Positions 8,839 through 16,676 of a DNA stretch of 64,000 bases are shown in pieces. Within the stretch, counting starts at the first letter, position 1, and the number at the start of each line of letters is the position of its first letter. Position numbers and translations under genes: made by a program. The notes below the pieces were generated by a model that did no database searches, was not told where the DNA came from, and saw only the letters and a list, made by a program, of their open reading frames with translations. The stretch comes from Verrucomicrobiota bacterium (GTDB lineage: Bacteria > Verrucomicrobiota > Verrucomicrobiia > Opitutales > Opitutaceae): the NCBI GenBank assembly GCA_016235555.1, contig JACRKC010000020.1, positions 1-64,000 of the forward strand. Reading direction: 5' to 3'.

Positions 8839-9612
8839 TTACTCGAGTTCGCGCAGGAGGGAGATTTCGGCAGCGTCGTAGAATCGCGCGCCGTTGCGTT
8901 CGGTGGCGAGGTGCAGGCGGCCTTGTTGATCGATGCCGAGGAAGGTGCCGGCAAACACGTGCGTCCGGCCGGTGAGAGTGACCTCGACGCGGCGGGGTTC
9001 GGCCCAGGCGTGGTTCAGTTCGTCGGCGATGGTTTGGAAGCCGGCGCCGAGCAGCAGGACGTGCATGCGGTGCAGCGCGCGCAATACGAGCCGCGCGGCG
9101 TCGTCGACGGTGCAGGCGGCCGGCCCGAGATCGGCGAGGCGGGCGGTAGCGCCGGCGAGCGCGGGGTTCGCGAGCTCCGGGTGGTTGAGGACGTTGAGGC
9201 CGACGCCGACGACGGCGGTGTCGGGGCGGTAGCGCTCGACGAGGAGGCCGGCGAGCTTGCGCCGGCCGACCATGATGTCGTTGGGCCAGCGAAGGCGGAG
9301 ATCGGCGACGCCGATCTCGCGCAAGGCACCGACGATGGCCCAGCCGGCGGCGAGGGGCAGAATCTCCCATCTTTCGCGCGCGCCGGGGCAGGGAAGCACA
9401 GCGGAGAGCCAGAGGCCGCCTTCGTCGGAGACCCACGCGCGATCGGCGGTGCGGCCGCGGCCGCCGGTTTGTGTGGTGGCGCGCACCGCGGTCCACGCGG
9501 GCAGCGGGCCGGCGTAGGTGTTGGTCGACCCGATCGCGGCGAACTCCCGCAGACGCCAGCTCTCGAAGTGCGAGAATCGGGGCGTGGGTGCGGTCTCGGC
9601 GGGGGCGTTCAT
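8839..9612 (-). CDS. birA: Biotin-[carboxyl carrier] ligase, group I without DNA-binding domain
   Basis: 257 residues with the BirA catalytic core: a substrate region with TGGRGRTADR, then LRWPNDIMVGRRKLAGLLVE with the KWPND-type motif, GVGLNVLNHPE, and a small C-terminal SH3-like domain. There is no N-terminal helix-turn-helix, so it should be an enzyme and not a repressor. It makes biotinyl-AMP and attaches biotin to the Lys of carrier proteins; the obvious substrate is the carrier at 11574 in the same cluster. Spacing to neighbours is 9 and 21 bp, consistent with one transcript. Confidence 0.92.
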   Translation of the reverse strand: MNAPAETAPTPRFSHFESWRLREFAAIGSTNTYAGPLPAWTAVRATTQTGGRGRTADRAWVSDEGGLWLSAVLPCPGARERWEILPLAAGWAIVGALREIGVADLRLRWPNDIMVGRRKLAGLLVERYRPDTAVVGVGLNVLNHPELANPALAGATARLADLGPAACTVDDAARLVLRALHRMHVLLLGAGFQTIADELNHAWAEPRRVEVTLTGRTHVFAGTFLGIDQQGRLHLATERNGARFYDAAEISLLRELE

Positions 9613-9621
9613 CGGGCGTCG

Positions 9622-9840
9622 TCAGGATTGAGCGGACTCGCCGTCGCGCCGGACGCGCCGGCTCACGCCGTAGGCGAGGAGCACGAGACCGCCGAACGCC
9701 AGCAACTGGCCGCCGACCGTGCAATAGAGGCGGGCGGGCGAACCGAGAGAAGGCGCGACGACGCGCGCCAACGCCACGCCGGCGAGCGCGACGAGCGTGC
9801 CGGCGATCCAGAAGCGGGCGTTGGCGGCGACGGTTTTCAT
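9622..9840 (-). CDS. Small two-TM membrane protein
   Basis: ATG 9840 gives 72 residues with two hydrophobic segments (FWIAGTLVALAGVALARVV and LLAFGGLVLLAYGVS) and a basic tail. The frame remains open upstream to 10050, but that part is a palindromic repeat and is not counted. The stop is 9 bp from birA, so it is probably co-transcribed. No family is recognised. Placement in a membrane decarboxylase cluster makes an accessory role possible, but this is a guess. Confidence 0.65.
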   Translation of the reverse strand: MKTVAANARFWIAGTLVALAGVALARVVAPSLGSPARLYCTVGGQLLAFGGLVLLAYGVSRRVRRDGESAQS

Positions 9841-9844
9841 TCTC

Positions 9845-10077
9845 GTTGGGTCTGATACCCCGGAGCTTGCTCCGGCTTGGTTGGAAACGAGGGGAGGTGG
9901 ATAATTCCGGGGAGCGCCTGCGTCTCGCAGGCTGTCCTCGGCGTCTCGCCGAGGACTTCGGAGGCTTCGGCGGGACGCCGAAGCCGGCACCCGAGACGGG
10001 TGCGCTCCCCGAGCCGAGGTGAAATTACGCGATGCATTGGCTTTGTTCAAATGCCCCGGAGCTTGCTCCGGGAATTT
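9845..10077. repeat. Composite palindromic element, copy 1 (GTCTC-loop core)
   Basis: Left flank: GGGTCTGATACCCCGGAGC then TTGCTCCGGCTTGGTTGG. Right flank: TTGTTCAAATGCCCCGGAGC then TTGCTCCGGG. Between them, 9909-10010, is a core with outer arms GGGGAGCGCC / GCGCTCCCC and a run of hairpins with GTCTC or GAGAC loops (GCCTGC-GTCTC-GCAGGC; GTCCTCGGC-GTCTC-GCCGAGGAC; GCACCC-GAGAC-GGGTGC). It lies inside the cluster between oadB and the small membrane gene and could lower downstream expression. Copies 2 and 3 are at 22805 and 40141. Confidence 0.8.
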
Positions 10078-11337
10078 TTACTTCAGCAGCGGAATGAGGG
10101 TCACGTAGATGCCGGTGAGAATCGCGGTGGTGATGACACCGCTGATGTTGGCGCCGAGCGCCTCGGGCAAAATGATGGCGTCGGGCGTGACGTTGGAGAC
10201 TTCCTTCTGGGCGACCTTGGCGGTCGACGGCACGCAACTTACGCCGGCGATGCCGATCACGGGATTGATCTTCCGGCCGCTGAAGAAATACGCGAGGTAA
10301 CCGCCGACGATGCCGCCGATGCCAGAGAGCAGCAGGGCGAGGATGCCGAGGATGAGCAGGATCAAAACCTTTGGGTTGAGGATCGTGGAGGCTTCGCAGA
10401 GCACGCCGAGCAGCAGGCCGAGGAACATCGTCGAGCCGTAGAGCACCGGGCCATCGATGAAGGCCACGAAGTAGCTGAGGCCGGCCTCGCGCACGGCCAC
10501 GCCGACGAACAGCGAGAGAAACAGCGGCGCGGCCGAGGGAAACAGCAGGCAGAGCACCGTGCACGCGACGACCGCGAAGGTGAGTTTCTCGTCGGAGGTG
10601 ATCTTCACGATGGGTTTCGGCGGCATCTTCATCCCGCGGAGTTTTTCCGGCACGAGGAGGCGGATGAGATACGGATAACCGCCGTAGGTCAGGCCGAGGT
10701 AGAGGTAGGCCACGACGGTGATCGGGACGAAGAGGTCCTTGGCAAGTGTGAGCGAGGTGAAGAGCACCATCGGGCCGTCGGCGCCGCCGACCATCGCGAT
10801 CGACGCGGCTTCACGGTAGTTGAGCCCCATCGCGACCGCGATCGGGAAGGTGGCGACCGTGCCAAGTTCGGCGCAGAGCGCGAGGAACATGCTCAGGAAC
10901 GGCCGCGCGAGCACGAAGCCGACGTCGAGCAGCACGCCGATGCCCATGAACACGAAGCAGGCGATGAGGCCGTTGCTGAAGGCGAAAGTGTAGATCGGCT
11001 GCAGGAAATCGACCTGCAGGATATACATCAGGTTGTCCGGCTTCTGCACGAGCGGCGCCATGAAGAGCGTGCCGTGCGTCGCCGCACCCGCGGCCACGGG
11101 GGCCTCGGTGACGGCGGCGGCCGTGGTGGGATCGAGGAAGAGCACGCCGGCGTTGACGGCGCACATGCCGAGGCCCATCGGGATCATGAGCAGCGGTTCG
11201 AGCACGCCTTTCTTGCCGAGATAGACGAGCACCATGCCGAGCAACATGAGACCGACGCGGCCGAGGAGGATCGGCCACGGCGAGTCGAACAGCGTGGTGA
11301 CGCCCTGGAAGACGTTCAGGATGTCTTGGAAATGCAT
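10078..11337 (-). CDS. oadB: Na+-translocating decarboxylase beta subunit
   Basis: 419 residues and strongly hydrophobic, with about ten membrane segments. It matches the OadB/MmdB/GcdB family: LYLGKKGVLEPLLMIPMGLG near the start, MVGGADGPMVLF in the middle, and GGYLAYFFSGRKINPVIG followed by AGVSCVPSTAKVAQ late, regions tied to Na+ binding in this family. It decarboxylates carboxybiotin on the carrier protein and exports Na+. Gamma subunit, carrier and carboxyltransferase genes lie just upstream. Whether its carboxyl donor is methylmalonyl-CoA, oxaloacetate or both is not fixed by this subunit; both carboxyltransferase types are in the cluster. Confidence 0.93.
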   Translation of the reverse strand: MHFQDILNVFQGVTTLFDSPWPILLGRVGLMLLGMVLVYLGKKGVLEPLLMIPMGLGMCAVNAGVLFLDPTTAAAVTEAPVAAGAATHGTLFMAPLVQKPDNLMYILQVDFLQPIYTFAFSNGLIACFVFMGIGVLLDVGFVLARPFLSMFLALCAELGTVATFPIAVAMGLNYREAASIAMVGGADGPMVLFTSLTLAKDLFVPITVVAYLYLGLTYGGYPYLIRLLVPEKLRGMKMPPKPIVKITSDEKLTFAVVACTVLCLLFPSAAPLFLSLFVGVAVREAGLSYFVAFIDGPVLYGSTMFLGLLLGVLCEASTILNPKVLILLILGILALLLSGIGGIVGGYLAYFFSGRKINPVIGIAGVSCVPSTAKVAQKEVSNVTPDAIILPEALGANISGVITTAILTGIYVTLIPLLK

Positions 11338-11382
11338 GAGGGAGATTGCGGGCGAGGCGGGTGCGCCGAGGCGCGCCCGGGC

Positions 11383-11505
11383 CTATTTCGAGCGATTGAG
11401 GCGCCGCACGGCGGCGAAGAGGATTTTGATCAACACGGCGACACCCATCGAGATGACGCCGGCGAGGGCGAACATGATGAGCGCGCTGACGATGGCGGTT
11501 TTCAT
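11383..11505 (-). CDS. 40-residue single-TM peptide in the Na+-decarboxylase cluster
   Basis: An ATG at 11505 opens a 40-codon frame ending in TAG at 11383: MKTAIVSALIMFALAGVISM, then a hydrophobic run through VAVLIKILFAA and the basic tail VRRLNRSK. This is one membrane helix with a positive end, like a miniature OadG without its tail. It lies 68 bp after the carrier gene and 45 bp before oadB, all in one direction. The N-terminal MKT start, the hydrophobic run and the position support a real gene. It may be a second small pump subunit; that is inference. Confidence 0.65.
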   Translation of the reverse strand: MKTAIVSALIMFALAGVISMGVAVLIKILFAAVRRLNRSK

Positions 11506-11573
11506 GAGCAGGGATGAGGCGACGCAGGTGGACGCGGGCGCACCGGCCACCCGCGTCCGCCCGCGATCGCGGG

Positions 11574-11975
11574 TCAGGCGATTTGGAGGAGGACAGCGCC
11601 TTCCTCGACGCCGGCGCCGGGGTTGACGAGCACGGCGGTCACTTTGCCGCTTTTCGGGGCGTAGATGTAGGTGTTCATCTTCATCGCCTCGATGGTGGCG
11701 ACCTGGGTGCCTTCTTCGACGGCCTGGCCGACTTTCACGTCGATGGAGACGATCTTGCCCGCGAGCGGGCTCGTGACATCGCCGGCGTTGCCGGCGGCGG
11801 CCGCCGGACGGGCCGGGGCGGCGCTCACGGGAGCGCTGACGGATGCGGCGGTGACCGGAGCGGAAATCGCAGCGGGCGCGACGGCGGCCGCCGGAGCGGC
11901 GGGAGCGCCGCCATCGAGGATTTCGACGACGACGTCGTAGCTTTTGCCGTCAACTGTGACGCGTAATTTTTTCAT
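11574..11975 (-). CDS. Biotin carboxyl carrier protein of the decarboxylase/transcarboxylase
   Basis: 133 residues: a short N-terminal part (KLRVTVDGKSYDVVVE), a flexible Ala/Pro linker, and a C-terminal biotinyl domain with EAMKM holding the biotinylated Lys, close to YAPKSGKV. Layout and length fit the 1.3S transcarboxylase subunit and MmdC/GcdC carriers. It would shuttle CO2 between the 12S-type (12392) and 5S-type (7369) carboxyltransferases and the OadB pump. No biotin carboxylase gene is nearby, which argues against an ATP-driven carboxylase. Confidence 0.93.
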   Translation of the reverse strand: MKKLRVTVDGKSYDVVVEILDGGAPAAPAAAVAPAAISAPVTAASVSAPVSAAPARPAAAAGNAGDVTSPLAGKIVSIDVKVGQAVEEGTQVATIEAMKMNTYIYAPKSGKVTAVLVNPGAGVEEGAVLLQIA

Positions 11976-11996
11976 GAGCGGAGAGAGTTCAGGGAA

Positions 11997-12371
11997 TCAA
12001 CGAATTTGGTGAGAGGAGTAGATCTGGCGGCGGCCCTCGACGGACCACTGCTGCATGAGGGCTTCGACGGACGGTGCCGACGGTTTGGCGGCGCGGACAT
12101 CGGCGATGCGGGCGTTGCGTCCGCACGTCACCGCCACCGCGGCGGCGATCACGGCGAGGACTTCGGCCGGGGGGCCGACCTCGACGGGTTTGGCGACGCG
12201 CACCGTGGGCGGGGTGGCGGGATGCGTGGCCGCGAGCCACCGGCCGACGGCGGCGACGGCCAGCATGAACACGGCGACACCGGCGAGCACGGCGGCGAGG
12301 GCGAGCCACTGGTTGCCGAAGAGCGGCTGGCCGGCGACGGCGAGCGGCAGGGAGAGCGATGATGGAGTCAT
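11997..12371 (-). CDS. OadG-like decarboxylase gamma subunit
   Basis: 124 residues from ATG 12371; a TTG at 12395 overlapping the mmdA stop is an alternative start. One N-terminal membrane helix (WLALAAVLAGVAVFMLAVAA) is followed by a soluble tail with PAEVLAVIAAAVAVTCG and the end WSVEGRRQIYSSHQIR, a pattern I associate with OadG-family proteins. Gamma subunits anchor the carboxyltransferase/carrier to the beta pump. Its place between mmdA and the carrier gene (21 bp) supports the call. Confidence 0.75.
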   Translation of the reverse strand: MTPSSLSLPLAVAGQPLFGNQWLALAAVLAGVAVFMLAVAAVGRWLAATHPATPPTVRVAKPVEVGPPAEVLAVIAAAVAVTCGRNARIADVRAAKPSAPSVEALMQQWSVEGRRQIYSSHQIR

Positions 12372-12391
12372 GGCGTTGGCGTTGAGTCCGA

Positions 12392-13945
12392 TCAAAGCGG
12401 GATGTTGCCGTGCTTCTTCGGCGGGCGCGTTTCACGCTTCGAGAGCGTGTTGCGCAGGGCCATGGCGACAACGCCGCGGGTCTGCGCCGGCTCGATGATG
12501 TCGTTGATCATGGCCTTGGCCGCGGCCTGGTAGGGCGACGAGAATTTCGCGCGGTAGTCCGCGGCGAGCTCGGCGGCCTTGGCCTTGGGATCGGCGGCGG
12601 CGGAGATCTCTTTTTTATAGAGCACGCCGACGGCGCCATCGGCACCCATGACCGCGATCTCGGAGCATGGCCACGCGTAGACGAAGTCCGCGCCCATGTC
12701 GCGGCTGCACATCGCGAGGTAGGCGCCGCCGTAGGCCTTGCGCATGATGACCGTGATTTTCGGCACGGTGGCGGCGGCGTAGGCGAAGAGCATCTTGGCG
12801 CCGTGGCGGATGATGCCGCCGCGTTCCTGGGCGACGCCGGGCATGAAGCCGGGGATGTCGACGAGGGTGACGAGCGGGATGTTGAAGATATTGCAGAACC
12901 GGATGAAGCGGGCGCCCTTGTCGGAGGAATCGATGTCGAGCGTGCCGGCTTTCACCGAGGGCTGGTTGGCGACAATGCCGGTGACGAGGCCCTGGATGCG
13001 GGCGAAGCCGACCACGAGGTTCTTCGCGAAGTCGCGCTGCACTTCGAGGAAGTCGCCGTCGTCCACGAGGAGGTTGATCACTTGGTAGACATCGATCGGC
13101 GCCTTGGCATCCTCGGGGACGAGTTCGTTCATCCGTTCATCGCGATCGAGGGACAGCGCGGGCACCGGACGGTGCGGCGGGTCCATGATGTTGTTGAGCG
13201 GGAGGAACGAGAGGAGCTTGCGGGCGAGGGCGAAGGCGTTGGCGTCGTCCTCCGCGACGAAGTGGATGTTGCCCGAGATCGTGGCGTGCGCCGCCGCGCT
13301 GCCGATCTCGTCCATGGTGGTGGTCTGGCCGGTGGAGGCCTTGATGACGTCGGGACCGCAAATGAACATCTGCGCGTTCTTCTTCGTCATGATGATGAAG
13401 TCGGTGAGCGCGGGCGAATACGCCGCGCCACCGGCGCACGGGCCGGCGATGATCGAGACCTGCGGCACGACGCCCGAGAGGAGGACGTTGCGGAAAAAGA
13501 TCTGGCCGTAGCCGGAGAGCGAGTCGTCGCCCTCCTGGATGCGGGCGCCGCCGGAATCGTTGATGCCGATCACGGGCATGCCGGCCTCGATGGCGTAGTC
13601 CATGAGGTCGCAGACTTTTTTCGAGTGGATGCGGCCGAGGGCGCCGCCGCCGACGGTGAAGTCGTGGCTGAACGCGGCGACGGGGCGTCCGTCGATGTAG
13701 CCGACGCCGGTGATGACGCCATCGCCGGGCATGGATTTGGATTCCATGCCGAAGTGGTGGCAGTCGTGCTGGGCGTGGAGGCCGCTTTCGAGAAAGGTGC
13801 CGGGCTGGAAGAGCGCGTCGATGCGCTCGCGGGCGTTGAGCAGGCCTTTCTTTTTGCGTTCGGCGAGTTTGTCGGCGCCGCCACCAGCGAGAGCGGTGGC
13901 GCGGCGTTTTTGCAGTTCGGCGAGATGGGCGGAGGCAATGGCCAT
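12392..13945 (-). CDS. mmdA: Methylmalonyl-CoA decarboxylase/carboxyltransferase (12S/MmdA/PccB type)
   Basis: 517 residues of the acyl-CoA carboxyltransferase family with two crotonase-like halves. Seen: the N-terminal GLLNARERIDALF, the oxyanion-type DSGGARIQEG, GPCAGGAAYSPALTDF, DIPGFMPGVAQERGGIIRHGAK, and KAYGGAYLAM in the C-terminal half. It moves the carboxyl group of (S)-methylmalonyl-CoA to the biotin carrier, giving propionyl-CoA. The PccB reading is less likely because no biotin carboxylase gene is adjacent while pump subunits are. The gene lies 39 bp after the epimerase. Confidence 0.92.
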   Translation of the reverse strand: MAIASAHLAELQKRRATALAGGGADKLAERKKKGLLNARERIDALFQPGTFLESGLHAQHDCHHFGMESKSMPGDGVITGVGYIDGRPVAAFSHDFTVGGGALGRIHSKKVCDLMDYAIEAGMPVIGINDSGGARIQEGDDSLSGYGQIFFRNVLLSGVVPQVSIIAGPCAGGAAYSPALTDFIIMTKKNAQMFICGPDVIKASTGQTTTMDEIGSAAAHATISGNIHFVAEDDANAFALARKLLSFLPLNNIMDPPHRPVPALSLDRDERMNELVPEDAKAPIDVYQVINLLVDDGDFLEVQRDFAKNLVVGFARIQGLVTGIVANQPSVKAGTLDIDSSDKGARFIRFCNIFNIPLVTLVDIPGFMPGVAQERGGIIRHGAKMLFAYAAATVPKITVIMRKAYGGAYLAMCSRDMGADFVYAWPCSEIAVMGADGAVGVLYKKEISAAADPKAKAAELAADYRAKFSSPYQAAAKAMINDIIEPAQTRGVVAMALRNTLSKRETRPPKKHGNIPL

Positions 13946-13984
13946 GAGAGGGCGATGAGGAGGAAGCGTGGGCTGGGCCGGCGC

Positions 13985-14392
13985 TTAGTTGGCTTGCGGG
14001 GCGCAGAACTCGGTGAGGACACCGTGGGTCGACTTGGGATGGAGGAAGGCGACGAGTTTGCCCGCGGCGCCTTCGAAGGGCTGTTCGTGGATGAGCTTGC
14101 AACCGGCGGCGGCGGCCTGGCCGAGCTGCGCGCGGATATCGCTCGAGGCGAACGCGACGTGGTGCACGCCCTCGCCGTTTTTCTCGATGAACTTGGCCAC
14201 CGGGCTGTCGGGGGAGGTGGGCTCGAGCAACTCGAGATGCACCTCACCCACGGTGAAGAAAGCCGTGCGCACCTTCTGCGACAGCACCTCCTCGCGGTGC
14301 TCACATTTGAGGCCCAGCGCCTGCTCGTAATACGGGATCGTGGCGTCCAGCGAGCGGACGGCGATTCCCAGGTGATCGATGCGGGTGATCAT
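13985..14392 (-). CDS. mce: Methylmalonyl-CoA epimerase
   Basis: 135 residues of the vicinal-oxygen-chelate fold. Metal-ligand positions are visible: His in RIDHLGIAV, Glu in EVHLELLEP, His in GVHHVAF and Glu in GVLTEFCAP. It converts (R)- to (S)-methylmalonyl-CoA, linking the mutase product to the decarboxylase. It is the first gene of the minus-strand cluster and is divergent from mutA. Length is normal for the family. Confidence 0.95.
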   Translation of the reverse strand: MITRIDHLGIAVRSLDATIPYYEQALGLKCEHREEVLSQKVRTAFFTVGEVHLELLEPTSPDSPVAKFIEKNGEGVHHVAFASSDIRAQLGQAAAAGCKLIHEQPFEGAAGKLVAFLHPKSTHGVLTEFCAPQAN

Positions 14393-14585
14393 GTTCGGTT
14401 GGTTCTTTTTTCCGGCGGCTTCGCGTGAAGCCGCGCCCCGTCATCATCGCAGGACCGCCGGCAACGCGCATCGCATCGATTGTTGGCTGACGGTCGTTTC
14501 TTGACAAAAAGTGCGGAGAACGAGTGCGCAGATGAAGTTATTCTGATGGAGATAGCTAAATCGCAAACATCGGGTCAATCTGCCT
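14393..14585. promoter_or_regulatory. Divergent promoter region of the propionate module
   Basis: 193 bp separates the epimerase from mutA. A TTGACA at 14501-14506 is a plausible -35 on the plus strand, but no good -10 lies at the usual spacing. A hairpin CGGCTTC-GCGT-GAAGCCG near 14415-14432 would be in the leader of the minus-strand transcript. The part next to mutA is visibly richer in A/T than the surroundings. No cobalamin riboswitch was recognised. Confidence 0.45.
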
Positions 14586-16676
14586 GTGAACACTCCATTA
14601 GATACATCCCATGAGGCGCTGAATAGCGCGCTCGAACGATGGAAGAATTCCGTCGTAAAAGAGCTTGTTGGCGTGCCTTTTGAAAAAAAGCTCGTAACAA
14701 GAACGTTTGAGGGAATCGCCCTCCAGCCACTCTATACGCGGGCTGATTTACCCGCCGCAACCGAGTGGGAAACCACGCCAGGCCAGGCGCCCTATGTGCG
14801 TGGTTTCTCTGGATATTCGTATAAGTATAATTTATGGGAGTTTGCCCAAGAAATCGCCGTCAAAACGCCGGCGGAATTCAACGCCACGGTGGTTGCCGAT
14901 TTGATGCGCGGGCAGGATAGCGTGGTGGTCACGCCCGACGCCGCGGCGCGGGCCGGCCTCGCGCAGGGCGGGGGAGGCGATAGCGACGGAGTGGCGATCG
15001 CCACGCTGGCCGATCTCACGACGGCGTTGGCTGGCGTGGATTTGCAGGCCGTGCCGGTGCATCTGCGCGCGGGAGCCGACGCGCTGCCGCTGGCCGCGTT
15101 TTATCTCGAACTGGCGCGGACGCGCCGGGTCGCGTGGGAAAAACTCACGGGCAGCATCACGGCCGACCCGCTCGCCGAATGGGCCGAAACCGGGCGGCTC
15201 GTGACGCGGCTCGACGGACTGCACGACTCGCTGGCCGGCTGGACGGCCTGGGCGGCGAATCACGCGCCGCAGTTGCGCACAGTCGGCGTCAACGCCGCGA
15301 TCTGGGGCAACGCGGGCGCCACGGCGGTTCAGGAACTGGCCTTTGCGCTCGCCAGCGCGGCCGAATATCTGCGCGCGTTGATCGAACGCGGTGTGAGCCC
15401 GGAAGTGGCCGCGAGCCGCGTGCAGTTTCGTTTCGCGATCGGGCCACAGTTCTTCACCGAGATCGCGAAGTTCCGCGCGCTGCGTCCGCTCTGGACGCGC
15501 GTGCTGATGGCGTTCGGTGCGCCGGCCGAGTCGGCCACTCGCGTGAGCGTGCAGGCGGCCACGGGTCGTTGGAACAAGACCCGGCTCGATCCGCATGTGA
15601 ACATGTTGCGCGTCACGACCGAGGCGCTTTCGGCGGTGCTCGGCGGGTGCGACGCCCTCCACATCGCTCCGTTCGACGACGTGGCCGGTGCGACCAGCGA
15701 ACACTCGCGGCGCACCGCGCGCAACGTGCACACGCTGCTCGCCGAGGAGTTCAGCTTCAGCCAGGTGGCGGACGCGGCGGGCGGCTCGTTCTACGTCGAA
15801 AAACTCACCGATGAACTCGCGCGCAAGGCGTGGGAGCTCTTCCAGGCGTTCGAGGGGCGCGGTGGCTTTGCGGCCGCGCTGCGCGAAGGCTATCCGCAAC
15901 AACTCGTCGCGAAGTCCGCGCTGGAGAAAGGCGATGCCGTCGCCAAACGCCGCCTCGGCCTGATCGGCACCAACCTTTTTCCGAACCTCAAGGAGAAGCC
16001 GCTCGCGGCCCAGGCCGGGACGCCGCCGGCGCCAGCCACGCGCAAAACCAAACTGGACGTGATAGCCCCGGTGCTCCCGCCCGACGCGCCGTGGCCGGCG
16101 CACTTCGAGGCCGCGCTCGCCGCCGCGAAAAGTGGTGCGACGATCGCCGAACTCGCGCGGCTGACGCGCCCGGCCTCATCGAGCGAATGGGTGGTCACAC
16201 CCGTCGCCCCGTGGCGGGCCTCGGCGCGCTTCGAGTTGCTGCGGACTGCCGCCGACGATTTCGCGAAACGCACCGGCGCCCGGCCGCGAGTGTTCCTCGC
16301 CAAAATGGGACCGTCGCTGCAACACAAGGCGCGCGCCGATTTCTCCGCGGGATTCTTCGCCGTGGGCGGCTTTGAAGTCCTCGCCAAGCAAAGCTTCGAA
16401 CAAGCCGATGCCGCGGCGAAAGCGGCCGCCGCCTCCGGTGCCGCCATCGCCGTCCTCTGTTCGACCGATGACACCTATCCGACCCTCGTCCCCGCTTTCG
16501 CCGCGGCCCTCAAGGCCGCCAAGCCCGGGACGAAGGTCGTGCTCGCCGGCCTGCCGGCCGATCCGGCGGTGGTCACCGCCTTCCGCAGCGCCGGCGTGGA
16601 TGAGTTCATCCACCTCCGCGCCAACGTCCCCGACATCCTCGCCAAGTTTCTTCAGCAGATCGGAGCCCTCGCATGA
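14586..16676 (+). CDS. mutA: Methylmalonyl-CoA mutase small (alpha-type) subunit
   Basis: 696 residues from GTG 14586. The N-terminal half is a mutase TIM barrel ([30 protein letters not shown]), and the C-terminal part has the B12-binding fold. The cobalt-ligand motif DxHxxG is absent: the matching stretch reads [14 protein letters not shown]. This is typical of the non-catalytic subunit of heterodimeric mutases. The last four bases overlap mutB (ATGA), implying translational coupling. The first ~260 bp are much less G/C-rich than the rest, with rare-looking codons such as TTA, ATA and AGA. Confidence 0.95.
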   Translation: MNTPLDTSHEALNSALERWKNSVVKELVGVPFEKKLVTRTFEGIALQPLYTRADLPAATEWETTPGQAPYVRGFSGYSYKYNLWEFAQEIAVKTPAEFNATVVADLMRGQDSVVVTPDAAARAGLAQGGGGDSDGVAIATLADLTTALAGVDLQAVPVHLRAGADALPLAAFYLELARTRRVAWEKLTGSITADPLAEWAETGRLVTRLDGLHDSLAGWTAWAANHAPQLRTVGVNAAIWGNAGATAVQELAFALASAAEYLRALIERGVSPEVAASRVQFRFAIGPQFFTEIAKFRALRPLWTRVLMAFGAPAESATRVSVQAATGRWNKTRLDPHVNMLRVTTEALSAVLGGCDALHIAPFDDVAGATSEHSRRTARNVHTLLAEEFSFSQVADAAGGSFYVEKLTDELARKAWELFQAFEGRGGFAAALREGYPQQLVAKSALEKGDAVAKRRLGLIGTNLFPNLKEKPLAAQAGTPPAPATRKTKLDVIAPVLPPDAPWPAHFEAALAAAKSGATIAELARLTRPASSSEWVVTPVAPWRASARFELLRTAADDFAKRTGARPRVFLAKMGPSLQHKARADFSAGFFAVGGFEVLAKQSFEQADAAAKAAAASGAAIAVLCSTDDTYPTLVPAFAAALKAAKPGTKVVLAGLPADPAVVTAFRSAGVDEFIHLRANVPDILAKFLQQIGALA

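Noticed and set aside
9841-10050. N-terminal extension of the small membrane protein to 142 residues
   Set aside because: The added part is translation of a palindromic repeat; ATG 9840 starts a plausible membrane protein.
12392-13945. Propionyl-CoA carboxylase beta subunit working with ATP
   Set aside because: No biotin carboxylase gene is nearby, while pump subunits and a free carrier are; a decarboxylase/transcarboxylase role fits better.
14393-14585. Cobalamin riboswitch upstream of mutA
   Set aside because: The gap is short and no B12-box-like sequence or expected stems were found.
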